Of a DNA stretch of 30,969 nt, positions 1 to 8,744 are shown piece after piece. Within the stretch, counting starts at the first letter, position 1. The number at the start of each line of letters is the position of its first letter. The translations under genes and the position numbers were made by a program. This DNA is from DAOWGG01 sp965369815 (GTDB lineage Bacteria; Patescibacteriota; Gracilibacteria; UM-FILTER-43-11): assembly GCA_965369815.1 (NCBI GenBank), contig CBDUQS010000010.1:1-30969 (forward strand). The letters are read 5' to 3'. The notes under the pieces are model-generated. The model saw only the letters and a program-made list of their open reading frames with translations, had not been told where the DNA came from and searched no databases.

Positions 1-2551
1 GTGCACTAACTGTTGCCATACTTTTAGGGTACATAATCCGAATATCCGGTTTCGCCGCCATGACAGCCCCCGTATGAACATCATCGTATTCAATTGGAAT
101 TGGCTCATCTTCATCATTTTCTTTTGACCACCGTCGCACAGCATCTTCCCAGTTTGTATTATCGGGAACCATGGCATGATGTTCAAAAAACGCTGTTTCT
201 TCAACTGCTGCTTCTGGCGTCCACTCAGTCGCCAACTTACCAGATACCTTATCAATATCCACTAAACGATAAGAAGTGTCATAGTCGCGTGGAACCGAAA
301 AGCTAGCAAAAACACCCGTTTTAGTCACCTCTTCTGGTGTGTGCTCAGATGGCAACTTCCCCGTTTTTTCAGAAATCTTAACCCACTTAATTCCTTCGGG
401 TCGTTCAAATTTTTCACGAGGATGTTCTTCAGTCGCCGCCACCATAAAATCATGCCATATACGACCGGCGGTATCCAAACCACTCGCCTTCAAACCCAAG
501 TAAGAGCCATCGTTGTTTCCCGCCCAAACCCCAGCTGCCACACGACGTGTATAGCCAATTGTCCACGTATCAAATGGATAATTGATTTCACCCTTTTCTT
601 TGTTGGAAGTTCCTGTTTTCGCCCCATTCACCTGGCCAGGAATGCTCAATTGCTGTCGCCACCATCCCTCTGGACGAGCTTCGACGTCACTTAAAATATC
701 ATTCACTAAATAAGCCACTTGGGGATCTAATATTAAGGTTTTGTTTTTAGGCTTTTGATATTCCTCAAGAATATTTCCATTTCGATCTTCAATTTTTAAA
801 ATGGAGATAGGATCCATTTTATAGCCTCCGTTTGCAAATATGCCATACGCCCCAACCATGTCTAACAAACGCGCTTCACCGGCACCCAACGCAAGCGAGA
901 GGCCATACCAATCATCAGGTTGATTCAACTGAACCCCCATCTTTCGCGCCAAATCAATCACGTTTGGAATTCCTGCCAAATAACCTGCCTTAACCGCAGG
1001 AACATTCAAAGAATGAGCCAGCGCCTGACGCATTGGAACAGGACCACGATACTCACCATCGTAATTTTCTGGCTCATACCATGAACCAAACTTGGTTTTC
1101 ACATCATACAAAACGGTGCTCGGCGCATAACCCTGTAAAAAAGCAGCGGCATAAACAATTGGCTTAAAAGATGAACCAGGAAGTCGTGGACGAAGTGCCA
1201 CATTCACCTTCCCATCGATTTCATCATTCCAGTAATCCACAGAGCCCACCATTGCTAAAATCTGACCATTGTTTGGGTCGGTTGCCACCAAGCTCGCATT
1301 ACTCGCATCGTAACGTTCCATGTTTTGTTCGGCGTAAGTTGTGATAGCTGTTTCCGCCGCTTCCTGCATTTTTGGATCGATCGTTGTGGTTACCCTCAAA
1401 CCCCCTTGCTCAATTTGCTCCTTTCCATATTTTTCTTCTAAAAATTGTCGAACATACATTACAAAATGCGGCGCCTTAATTTCTTCGATAAACGGATTAA
1501 ATTCAATATGTTCAGCCAATGCAATCGCCTCATCGTATGCTTCTTCTTCAATATATTCAAGATCACGCATACGACCCAAAACAAAATCAATACGACCTTT
1601 TACATAAATCTCACGACACTCACCAGAAGATGCGTTTTCAACCTCATCCTCATCAGATTCATCCCCACCTTCTTCATCCTCTTCGTCAGACTCTGATGCA
1701 CAATCTCCATAGTAATAAGTCTTTCCCAAAAGACCCTTATCAATAAAATCAGGATTCACATCCACCAAATCCTGCTCGGAACGAATGTCCATTTTTATAA
1801 TTTCCTCTTCATCTAAATTAACCGATACGTGTTTATTGTTTCCATAAGGGCTATAAAAAGTAGGTGCTTTTGGAATGGCCGCAAGGACGGCCGATTCGAC
1901 CAACGTTAGTTCGCTGGCTTGCTTGCCAAAAAATATATTAGACGCTCGCTCAATCCCATAAATACTAGACCCATAAGGAATACGATTGAGATACATTTCT
2001 AAAATCTCATCTTTATCAAATCGACTTTCCAACTGAAGCGCTAAAATAATCTCTTTTGCCTTACGAGAATAGGTTCGCTCTGAACTTAAAAACGCATTTT
2101 TAATAAATTGCTGAGTAATGGTTGATCCACCACGCGCCCCAGAACAAATATGTAATTCACCACAAACCGCTTTCATAATCGCCAAGAAATCAACACCACC
2201 ATGCTCATAAAACTGATCATCCTCAATCGCCATCACCGCTTGCGCTGCATGAAAGGGGATTGTGACTAAATCAATCACTTCACGATTCTCTTCGCCATGA
2301 AGGGTATACAACAAATTCCCCTCACGATCATAAATTTCACTCGATTGAGCCGCCACCAAATTTTGAATATTATCGATATCAGGAAGGTTAGGGAAAATCA
2401 CTAAAATCAAAACAGCGATAATAAGCGTAACCCCACCGACTGCCAACAAAAGAAGCCACTTCAGCCAAAGTAAAACACGTCTTGGTTCTTTTTGTAGAGC
2501 CAGCTTTTCATGCTTAATGCGCAACCATAATTTAAAAAGATTTTTTTTCAT
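1..2551 (-). CDS. Class A penicillin-binding protein (PBP1A-like), C-terminus cut by window edge
   Basis: Bifunctional peptidoglycan synthase: a glycosyltransferase that polymerises lipid II plus a DD-transpeptidase that cross-links stems, anchored outside the membrane. I translated 850 codons from ATG 2551 to the left edge; the stop lies outside. Seen: a basic cytoplasmic start, one membrane segment (about residues 36-58), the GT51 glycosyltransferase domain with the EDDQFYEHGG motif (catalytic Glu near 109) and GGSTITQQ, then the transpeptidase motifs SSFK (near 460), SLN (near 512) and KTGTS (near 643). Between the two domains (about 276-310) is an Asp/Glu/Ser-rich insert bracketed by two cysteines, which is unusual. 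The start codon shares one base with the mfd stop (TAATG), so translation is probably coupled to mfd. The identification is certain; the exact PBP subclass is not. Confidence 0.95.
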   Translation of the reverse strand, partial: MKKNLFKLWLRIKHEKLALQKEPRRVLLWLKWLLLLAVGGVTLIIAVLILVIFPNLPDIDNIQNLVAAQSSEIYDREGNLLYTLHGEENREVIDLVTIPFHAAQAVMAIEDDQFYEHGGVDFLAIMKAVCGELHICSGARGGSTITQQFIKNAFLSSERTYSRKAKEIILALQLESRFDKDEILEMYLNRIPYGSSIYGIERASNIFFGKQASELTLVESAVLAAIPKAPTFYSPYGNNKHVSVNLDEEEIIKMDIRSEQDLVDVNPDFIDKGLLGKTYYYGDCASESDEEDEEGGDESDEDEVENASSGECREIYVKGRIDFVLGRMRDLEYIEEEAYDEAIALAEHIEFNPFIEEIKAPHFVMYVRQFLEEKYGKEQIEQGGLRVTTTIDPKMQEAAETAITTYAEQNMERYDASNASLVATDPNNGQILAMVGSVDYWNDEIDGKVNVALRPRLPGSSFKPIVYAAAFLQGYAPSTVLYDVKTKFGSWYEPENYDGEYRGPVPMRQALAHSLNVPAVKAGYLAGIPNVIDLARKMGVQLNQPDDWYGLSLALGAGEARLLDMVGAYGIFANGGYKMDPISILKIEDRNGNILEEYQKPKNKTLILDPQVAYLVNDILSDVEARPEGWWRQQLSIPGQVNGAKTGTSNKEKGEINYPFDTWTIGYTRRVAAGVWAGNNDGSYLGLKASGLDTAGRIWHDFMVAATEEHPREKFERPEGIKWVKISEKTGKLPSEHTPEEVTKTGVFASFSVPRDYDTSYRLVDIDKVSGKLATEWTPEAAVEETAFFEHHAMVPDNTNWEDAVRRWSKENDEDEPIPIEYDDVHTGAVMAAKPDIRIMYPKSMATVSA

Positions 2552-5500
2552 TATTTAGTCTTAGGTTCTTTAACTTCTACTATAAGGTGTTCAATGCTGT
2601 TTTTTAGCCCTTCAGACCAATTAAAACCAAGGTCTTTAATGTCGATCTTTAATCGGTCACCACTAATCACCCATTTAGGATTATGCTTTAAAAGATTCAC
2701 AATAGGCTCTGCCGTAACGGAAGATCCAAGTTGTAATGTAACCTGCTTTCCCCCACTACCCATTGTAACCGCTTTTACATTAACAATAGCAGCGGCTTTG
2801 GCCAAAATTTTAATTTGAAGAATTTGAAATAAATTACTAACCTTCTTATGAAAATGCCCATACTCAGCAATCAAATCCTCACGGAACTCTTCCAAAAGCG
2901 CCAAATTATCAACCGACGATAACTTCTGATACACATTAATCTTATCTTTTGTGTCAGGAATATATTTATCTGGAATATAAGCTTCAAGTGGAAGCTCAAT
3001 AGAAACGTCTGGCTTTTCATCCTTATCATCCACCGAGACACCACTTTGCATCTCTTCGATAGTTTTGTTAAGCATGCGCAAAAAGTGGTTCACACCCACC
3101 ACACGCATAGATCCATGCTGACTAATCCCCAAAACATCACCCGCTCCACGAATCTCCAAATCACGCATCGCAATCTGAAAACCAGACCCCAGCTCACTCG
3201 CATCCACAATCGCTCTCAATCGTTTTTTGGCATCGAGACGAAGTTGACGTGCTTGGTATAAAAAGTAAGCGTAAGCCTGTGTTTTTCCGCGCCCAATACG
3301 ACCACGCAATTGATACAACTGCGCCAATCCAAAATTTTCCGCGTCATCTACAATCAACGTATTTGCATTTGGCAAATCAATTCCATTTTCAATAATAGTA
3401 GAGGAAACCAAAACCTGCGCTCGCCCCTCTTTAAATTCAACAATACGTCGCTCTAACTCCGCAGGTGGCAGCTGTCCATGAGCAACAATAAACTCAACAT
3501 CTGGCACCATTTTTTTCAACTTAGCAGCAATACTTTCAATGGTTTGAACACGATTATGTAAAAAATAAACCTGCCCACCACGATCAACCTCAGTACGAAT
3601 TGCTTCTTTAATTAAATTATCTCCATAACGACGCACCTCCGTAATAATCGGCAAACGACCCGGTGGGGGAGTGGTAATAGTAGAAATATCTCGCAATTTA
3701 TTCAGCGCAAAATTAAGTGTACGTGGAATCGGTGTTGCAGTAAGGGTTAGAATATCCACCTGACTTCGAATCTCTTTGAATTTCTCCTTTTGCTTCACTC
3801 CAAATCGCTGCTCTTCATCAAGAATAACCAATCCTAAATCAAAAAACTTAACATCGGGCTGAAACAAGCGATGGGTTCCAATCACAATATCAATATCACC
3901 TTTTCTTAATTTTTCTAAAATAACGGTTTGCTCCTTCTGACTTCTAAAGCGACTCAACATTTCAATACGAACATCAAAATCCTGCGCTCGTTTTAAAAAA
4001 GTTTTATAATGCTGATCAGCCAAAATAGTAATAGGAGCAATAAATGCCACCTGCTTACCCGCCTGAGTCGCCTTAAAGGCCGCACGCATCGCCACTTCCG
4101 TTTTACCAAATCCAACATCTCCACAAACCAAACGATCCATCGGTTGGTCGGTTTCCATATCCATTTTTACATCCTGAATCGCTTTCATTTGACCTGGAGT
4201 TTCCTCGTAAGGAAAGGTAGCCTCAAATCGACGCTGCTCATCAGTATCCAAACCATAGTTGTGACCCTTGGCCTTAGCGCGCTTTGCATATAATAGTAAA
4301 AGCTCTTTGGCAATTTTTTGGGCTTCTTTTTTAACCTTTTGGCTCACATTTTTCCACTCCACAGAACCTAAGCGAGTTAAGTTTGGCTCATTATCCTCAC
4401 CACCCACATACTTACTAACCTTGTCCGCTTGGTCGATAGGAACAAACAAACGATCATTTTCTGCATAACCAATTTCCAGATATTCACGATTAATCTCATC
4501 AATCGTTCGACTAACAACACCCAAAAATCGCCCAATTCCGTGATCCAAATGAACCACCAAATCACCCATTCGGAGCCCCGTCAAAAAATCTAAATTGATC
4601 TTCTGCCCAACCTTACTACGCGCGGATCGCTTAAGGTTAAAAATCTCCTTATCGGTCAAAAGCTGTATGCCCAACTCAGGATTTTGAAAGGATACGGGAA
4701 CGTTTTCCAAATCACCCGCATCCACAACAACAATCTTAGAAGTAGCGGATGGTTTGGTGGAAAATTTTATATTCTCTTCGTTGAAAATAGCCGACAACTC
4801 CTCTGTTCTTTTTGTCAGAATATTAATCTTCCAACCACGCTGAACCTTATCCCTTAAGTCATTCAACAAATCAAAAACATTGTAGTACTTAAGAAGGGAA
4901 AGGTATCGAAATTGGAAATACTGCTCATCGTTCCTAGGAAAAGAAGTAAAAAACAACTTCTGAGCCTTAGACCGATCGATGGTGTCTAAAAAATCATCAG
5001 TTTGTTCATCAACATCATCAATTATCAAAAGATCATCTTCAGTAAGATGTTCTAAAATTTTAATATCCCCCTTAATAACGTCAATTGGTAAAAAATCAGC
5101 TTCATCAAGCTGCTCACCAAGATTTTTATTCTCCTGATCATATATCCAAATTCCTGCAACTTTTTCATAATCCACCTCAATCTTTATCGCATAATCTGTA
5201 TTAGGAGGAAATACATTCACAACCCCTCCAGAACGACGATATTCACCCTTTTGCAACGTCACATCCGAACTGGGCTGATAACCCATTTGAACCAGTTGAT
5301 TAAAAAACTCAACAATGTGCATATCTTGATTCTTCCTTATTACAACCCCTTGTTCTGTTAAGTTTTTATAGGTAGGTAAGGTTAAATTAACATCTTTATA
5401 GTTCAACAAATAAACACCCTGTTTGTCGTCGTGTAATTTAATAATTGTTTCTGTTACACGGTAATCATCTTGCCCATCAACCAACAGGTGATCCAAACCA

Positions 5501-5733
5501 GAAATATTACGATCCGTCCAAAACGGAAGATTGTTTTTCACCTCATAAATATCCTTATTGTCATTCACTAACCAAAAAACATTTCTGTATTTTTTATACT
5601 GAAAATAATCACTTACAAAATAACTTTTTGCAGTAATATTCCCCATACCCGCAACAACCAATGGTTGATTGGGTGCAATGGCGCTAAAAGTCTCACGATG
5701 AGCCCCTTTGGGAAAATAAGAATAAATATTCAC
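2551..5733 (-). CDS. mfd: Transcription-repair coupling factor Mfd
   Basis: ATP-dependent DNA translocase that removes RNA polymerase stalled at lesions and recruits UvrA. At 1060 residues it is somewhat shorter than typical Mfd (about 1150), with the N-terminal UvrB-like part reduced. Seen: the RNA-polymerase-interacting/CarD-like segment with VVHLDHGIGRF near residue 391, Walker A GDVGFGKTE near 540, DEEQRFGVKQ near 639, TATPIPRT shortly after, and the helicase motif VI QLRGRIGRG near 811, followed by the C-terminal TRCF domain. The start is GTG; an in-frame TAA lies 12 codons upstream with no ATG between, so GTG is the best choice. It follows dnaN by 117 bp and overlaps the PBP start by one base. 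A TAACC lies 24 nt before the GTG. Confidence 0.97.
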   Translation of the reverse strand: MNIYSYFPKGAHRETFSAIAPNQPLVVAGMGNITAKSYFVSDYFQYKKYRNVFWLVNDNKDIYEVKNNLPFWTDRNISGLDHLLVDGQDDYRVTETIIKLHDDKQGVYLLNYKDVNLTLPTYKNLTEQGVVIRKNQDMHIVEFFNQLVQMGYQPSSDVTLQKGEYRRSGGVVNVFPPNTDYAIKIEVDYEKVAGIWIYDQENKNLGEQLDEADFLPIDVIKGDIKILEHLTEDDLLIIDDVDEQTDDFLDTIDRSKAQKLFFTSFPRNDEQYFQFRYLSLLKYYNVFDLLNDLRDKVQRGWKINILTKRTEELSAIFNEENIKFSTKPSATSKIVVVDAGDLENVPVSFQNPELGIQLLTDKEIFNLKRSARSKVGQKINLDFLTGLRMGDLVVHLDHGIGRFLGVVSRTIDEINREYLEIGYAENDRLFVPIDQADKVSKYVGGEDNEPNLTRLGSVEWKNVSQKVKKEAQKIAKELLLLYAKRAKAKGHNYGLDTDEQRRFEATFPYEETPGQMKAIQDVKMDMETDQPMDRLVCGDVGFGKTEVAMRAAFKATQAGKQVAFIAPITILADQHYKTFLKRAQDFDVRIEMLSRFRSQKEQTVILEKLRKGDIDIVIGTHRLFQPDVKFFDLGLVILDEEQRFGVKQKEKFKEIRSQVDILTLTATPIPRTLNFALNKLRDISTITTPPPGRLPIITEVRRYGDNLIKEAIRTEVDRGGQVYFLHNRVQTIESIAAKLKKMVPDVEFIVAHGQLPPAELERRIVEFKEGRAQVLVSSTIIENGIDLPNANTLIVDDAENFGLAQLYQLRGRIGRGKTQAYAYFLYQARQLRLDAKKRLRAIVDASELGSGFQIAMRDLEIRGAGDVLGISQHGSMRVVGVNHFLRMLNKTIEEMQSGVSVDDKDEKPDVSIELPLEAYIPDKYIPDTKDKINVYQKLSSVDNLALLEEFREDLIAEYGHFHKKVSNLFQILQIKILAKAAAIVNVKAVTMGSGGKQVTLQLGSSVTAEPIVNLLKHNPKWVISGDRLKIDIKDLGFNWSEGLKNSIEHLIVEVKEPKTK

Positions 5734-5850
5734 GTTTTGGGCAGCCGAAACGATGTTGGTTATGTTTTAAATTGTGAGTAAAACAGAGAAACACATCAAA
5801 CCACGAATCAAGGTTTGATTGTTATTGTGACAGATAAGTGTTCTAAAATT

Positions 5851-6954
5851 TTAAATTTTAAGAGGCATAACAATATGCGTGTATTCCTCTTTACCTCCTG
5901 GCCGAACAATAGCTGGATTAGTTTTTTCTCCAAGTTGAATATCCACCTCGGAAGTTCCCAATGTACCTAAGACATCCAATAAAAATTGTGAATTTAATGC
6001 AATTTCATTCTCAACCCCATCAATCCTAACAGCAAGTTCAACCTCTCCGACTCCATATTGAGTGGTGTCAGTTGTAATCATCAGCTTATTAGCATCTGAT
6101 TTAAGTAGAATCTTATTATTGTTCTCTTTAGCAAAAAGATTAATTCGCTTTAAGGCTAAACTTAAGTCTGAAACAGGAAGAGAAATTTTAGTCTTAGTCT
6201 CCTTTGGGATAACTTGTTGATAATTAGGAAATTGCCCCTCAATCAGACGTGAGGTTACTTCAATCTTATCAACTCCAAAGAAAATTTGATTTTTAGAAAC
6301 AACAACCTTCACCTCCGCGTCTTCTTTGGCTAATCCTAAAATATTTCCAAGCTCTAAAATGGTTTTTACAGGAACAATACAAGTAATTTCCCCACTAGAT
6401 TCTTTTAATTTAAGAGTTTTTTCCGCTAAACGATAACTATCTGTCGCCACCATTTTCAACTCATCTTTTACAACACTAAAATAAACCCCTGTTAGAATAG
6501 GCCGAGTGGTATTTAGAGCAGCAGCAAAAGCTACCTGATTAATAGCAATGATTAGTTCTTTTGAAGAAAGAGTAAAATTACCCTCTTTTTCAACTACAGG
6601 AATTGAGGGGAACTCACTAGAGGAGATTCCTTTAATCTTTGTTTTAGAATCTGAGGTCTTCAAAAGAACTCCATCCCCCTCTTCAACTGACAAATCAACC
6701 TCTTTGTCTTTTAAATAACCCACATAATTGGTGAGTAATTTAGAGGGAATGGTAATTTCCCCTTCATTTTTAATCTCAGCATCAATCCAATAACGAATAG
6801 CAATTTCTAAATTAGTGGCAGTGAAAGAAAGTTTCTTTCCTTCTGCTTTCATTAAAACATTATTAAGAACAGGTAGGGTGTTGTTAACACCAACAGCCTT
6901 ATTGGTAATATTAAGAGCATTAGCCAAGTCTTTCTGTGAACAAGTTAAACGCAT
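5851..6954 (-). CDS. dnaN: DNA polymerase III sliding clamp (beta subunit)
   Basis: Beta clamp that encircles DNA and holds the replicative polymerase. The 367 residues match the family length. Seen: the N-terminal pattern MRLTCSQKDLANAL, the central ATDSYRLAEK sequence characteristic of the clamp, and the C-terminal HIVMPLKI that matches the usual HIVMPM(R/K)L ending. The start is ATG 6954; no Shine-Dalgarno is visible, but a TAACT sits 12 nt upstream. It is the first gene leftward of the origin-like region. dnaA, often next to dnaN, is not in this window, so the usual dnaA-dnaN pair is split here or dnaA lies elsewhere. Confidence 0.97.
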   Translation of the reverse strand: MRLTCSQKDLANALNITNKAVGVNNTLPVLNNVLMKAEGKKLSFTATNLEIAIRYWIDAEIKNEGEITIPSKLLTNYVGYLKDKEVDLSVEEGDGVLLKTSDSKTKIKGISSSEFPSIPVVEKEGNFTLSSKELIIAINQVAFAAALNTTRPILTGVYFSVVKDELKMVATDSYRLAEKTLKLKESSGEITCIVPVKTILELGNILGLAKEDAEVKVVVSKNQIFFGVDKIEVTSRLIEGQFPNYQQVIPKETKTKISLPVSDLSLALKRINLFAKENNNKILLKSDANKLMITTDTTQYGVGEVELAVRIDGVENEIALNSQFLLDVLGTLGTSEVDIQLGEKTNPAIVRPGGKEEYTHIVMPLKI

Positions 6955-7124
6955 TGTCTATAAAAAAGTTAGACAAATTTCCAAACACAAACGAAATTTG
7001 TAAAATAACAATTTCTATCTTATTGTTTTTTTCCCCTAAATGCAAACCTTTTTCTGGTTATGAATATAATAGTTTTTTTAAATATTAAATATCCGTAGTA
7101 ATAGTGGGGGGTTGACCATAATAA

Positions 7125-7156
7125 TAAAAGAAGTTAAAAAGTAAAAGAAGTTAAAA
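7125..7156. repeat. 15-bp direct repeat in the origin region
   Basis: TAAAAGAAGTTAAAA occurs at 7125-7139 and again, identical, at 7142-7156 (17-bp period). It lies in the AT-rich flank of the probable origin, about 175 bp from the DnaA-box array, and could be part of the unwinding region. The function is unknown. Confidence 0.7.
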
Positions 7157-7331
7157 TGGCTTTATATAAAGGAAAACAAGGGATTAGAGAATAAAAACAG
7201 CATCAATAAGCCAATATTTTTGTCGACACTCTGACAACATAAGAATAAAAAGAGGATATAAAAACAAGAAAACAATCGACAACAAGCCAATAATCATTGT
7301 TTTTGTAGTTAGACGTTAAAATCGACAAAAA

Positions 7332-7396
7332 TGTGGATAACATGTGTATAACTTGTGGATAACCTGTCGATAAGTTGTTGGAAGTTGTGTTGATAA
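7332..7396. repeat. Phased array of DnaA-box-like 9-mers
   Basis: TGTGGATAA at 7332 and 7354 is the exact complement of the consensus box TTATCCACA. TGTGTATAA at 7343, TGTCGATAA at 7365 and TGTTGATAA at 7388 are one or two bases away, and a degenerate TGTTGGAAG sits at 7376. All face the same way. The start-to-start distances are 11, 11, 11, 11 and 12 bp, one helical turn each. This fits cooperative DnaA binding on one face of the helix. The sequence is seen directly; DnaA binding is inferred from the consensus. Confidence 0.88.
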
Positions 7397-7441
7397 GCCA
7401 TTGTTTAAAAAATCGCTTTAATAAAACAAAAAACAAACAAC

Positions 7442-7483
7442 GTGTGCAAAAAAATGAAAACAGTTTCATAACTTTTTGCACAC
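7442..7483. repeat. 42-bp dyad in the origin region
   Basis: GTGTGCAAAAA (7442-7452) is the perfect reverse complement of TTTTTGCACAC (7473-7483). Inside it ATGAAA (7454-7459) pairs with TTTCAT (7464-7469) around the loop ACAG. The two stems are separated by 1 nt on one side and 3 nt on the other. It could extrude as a cruciform or act as a two-fold protein site. No gene ends here in a way that would need a terminator. Confidence 0.8.
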
Positions 7484-7541
7484 TTGTGCACATTAATATA
7501 TGCAAAAAACATTTATGCACATATATATGCACTTATGCACA
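7474..7541 (+). repeat. TTATGCACA-like box array
   Basis: TTTTGCACA (7474-7482), TTGTGCACA (7484-7492), TTATGCACA (7513-7521), ATATGCACT (7524-7532) and TTATGCACA (7533-7541) share a TGCAC core. TTATGCACA differs from the DnaA box TTATCCACA at one base. The array faces the opposite way from the one at 7332-7396. It may be a second class of weak DnaA sites or the target of another initiator. Confidence 0.7.
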
Positions 7542-7580
7542 AATGTTCGACAGTTTACCCCTAAAGTTGGGTTGTTTTTG

Positions 7581-8687
7581 TTAAATTTTCCCGGCATAAA
7601 TCACATACCGATGGCTAGTACTATCTGGTGGCCAGCATGTATATAGGGCAATCTCTTCGTATCCATAGTCATTTAAAACTTTATCGAGTTGTGGGGCAGG
7701 GACAATTTCCCGGCTACCAACCTGATAGGCATAACCCTTTTCTTTATAATTGATGTAGATGCGATCACCGTCTTTTAGTTGATCAATTTGGCGCAAAACC
7801 TGTTTGAAGTTAGAGTTGTCCCAACTATAACCAGAGGAGTGGCCAAAAAGAACCATTTTTTTACCACTTCCCGGAGGAGAGAGGTAGTGACCTAGTCCAT
7901 CTTTTAGAACATCGAGAGATTTTTTCGCATTATGGGGGTCTGCAAAGGCAACATTAATGTTGATTAGATCAAGGCTTGGAATGGTAACAGTGTATTCATT
8001 AGAGGTCTGATATTGATCAAAAACAAACTGGTTGATTCCATGTTCCTGAATGGTGCGCAGGCGGTATAAAATTTCAACAAAATCTCCCCGAGTCATTGGT
8101 TGAGCGGGGTGGTAAAACTTATCACGATTGATCAAATTTTTGTTGTAAGCGTAAGTGAAATATTGGGCGAACCAATCGGATCGTTGAACATATAATAGAG
8201 AATGATTTTGGAATCGAACACGACTAGTGTCCGCTTCATAGGTCTCTAAAATAACTTTCAAACCTTCCGCAAAGCTAATGGTTTTATGGGGCTTAAAGAG
8301 CCCATTAGAATATCCATTAACAACCCCTTGTTGGTAGGCAAGGGCGATATAGGGGGAGTACCAACTGGAGTTTCCAACATCATGAAATGGAAGCATGTTT
8401 TTTATATTTTGTGGTAGGGCGGCCTGAGTGGCCTGTATCAATGAATCCGATTTGGTGCTGGACATTAATAGTTTGGTGGCCTCAGCCCGACTGATCGTAT
8501 CATTAGGTCGAAAAGACCCATCACGATAACCCTTAACAATATCTAGGTCGGTTAATTCAGAAATCGCAGTATGATTTTTGTGGCTACTGGCTACATCGTA
8601 AAACTGACGTGCAGACACGGCAGATACAAACGAGGAGATCCCGATTAAAAAAGTGGAAAAAATGGCGAAAAAACGAGCGGATTTCAT
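7581..8687 (-). CDS. SLH-domain protein fused to a sortase
   Basis: Predicted exported protein of 368 residues: a signal peptide or membrane anchor (1-27), three S-layer homology repeats (about 28-75, 100-150 and 165-210; the first has the ITD-like DLDIVKGYRDGSFRPN pattern), then a sortase domain (about 232-368). The sortase residues are in place: His283 in FGHSSG, Cys351 in LYTCWPP, Arg360 in SHRYVIY. Sortases join LPXTG-type proteins to cell-wall acceptors, and SLH repeats normally bind secondary wall polymers, so the fusion probably holds the enzyme on the wall. A likely substrate with LPQTG is at 14964-16511. ATG 8687 is preceded by TAACC at 5 nt and by a good promoter. The sortase class is uncertain. 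Confidence 0.92.
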   Translation of the reverse strand: MKSARFFAIFSTFLIGISSFVSAVSARQFYDVASSHKNHTAISELTDLDIVKGYRDGSFRPNDTISRAEATKLLMSSTKSDSLIQATQAALPQNIKNMLPFHDVGNSSWYSPYIALAYQQGVVNGYSNGLFKPHKTISFAEGLKVILETYEADTSRVRFQNHSLLYVQRSDWFAQYFTYAYNKNLINRDKFYHPAQPMTRGDFVEILYRLRTIQEHGINQFVFDQYQTSNEYTVTIPSLDLININVAFADPHNAKKSLDVLKDGLGHYLSPPGSGKKMVLFGHSSGYSWDNSNFKQVLRQIDQLKDGDRIYINYKEKGYAYQVGSREIVPAPQLDKVLNDYGYEEIALYTCWPPDSTSHRYVIYAGKI

Positions 8688-8709
8688 AGAGAGGTTAGTT
8701 CAGATGTCT

Positions 8710-8737
8710 ATTTTACTGATTTTTGGGGATTTGTCAA
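8710..8737 (-). promoter_or_regulatory. Promoter of the SLH-sortase gene
   Basis: On the minus strand TTGACA (8737-8732), a 16-bp spacer and TAAAAT (8715-8710) form a near-consensus sigma-70-type promoter about 23 nt before the start codon, implying a leader of about 15-20 nt. Its -35 lies almost back to back with a TTGACA on the plus strand at 8745-8750, giving the inverted pair TGTCAA / TTGACA. Confidence 0.75.
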
Positions 8738-8744
8738 TGTTTTC

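Larger units (their letters stand above)
7005..7570. other. oriC: Probable chromosomal replication origin (oriC), gene-free
   Basis: About 560 bp without a credible gene between dnaN and the sortase gene. It is very AT-rich and holds, left to right: T-rich stretches, a 15-bp direct repeat at 7125-7139 and 7142-7156, three AAGCCA-containing repeats (near 7208, 7284 and 7396), a phased array of DnaA-box-like 9-mers (7332-7396), an AT-rich gap, a 42-bp dyad (7442-7483) and an opposite-facing TTATGCACA-like array (7474-7541). Clustered DnaA boxes next to dnaN are the standard sign of a bacterial origin. What is inferred is that replication starts here; cumulative GC skew of the whole chromosome would settle it. 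Confidence 0.85.

Noticed and set aside
7096..7104. TAGTAATAG as a DnaA-trio element
   Set aside because: It is more than 200 bp from the DnaA boxes, whereas trios directly adjoin a box; the match is short.
7203..7532. Open frame across the origin-like region
   Set aside because: It runs through the DnaA boxes and the dyad, and is rich in Phe, Cys and Leu without a domain.
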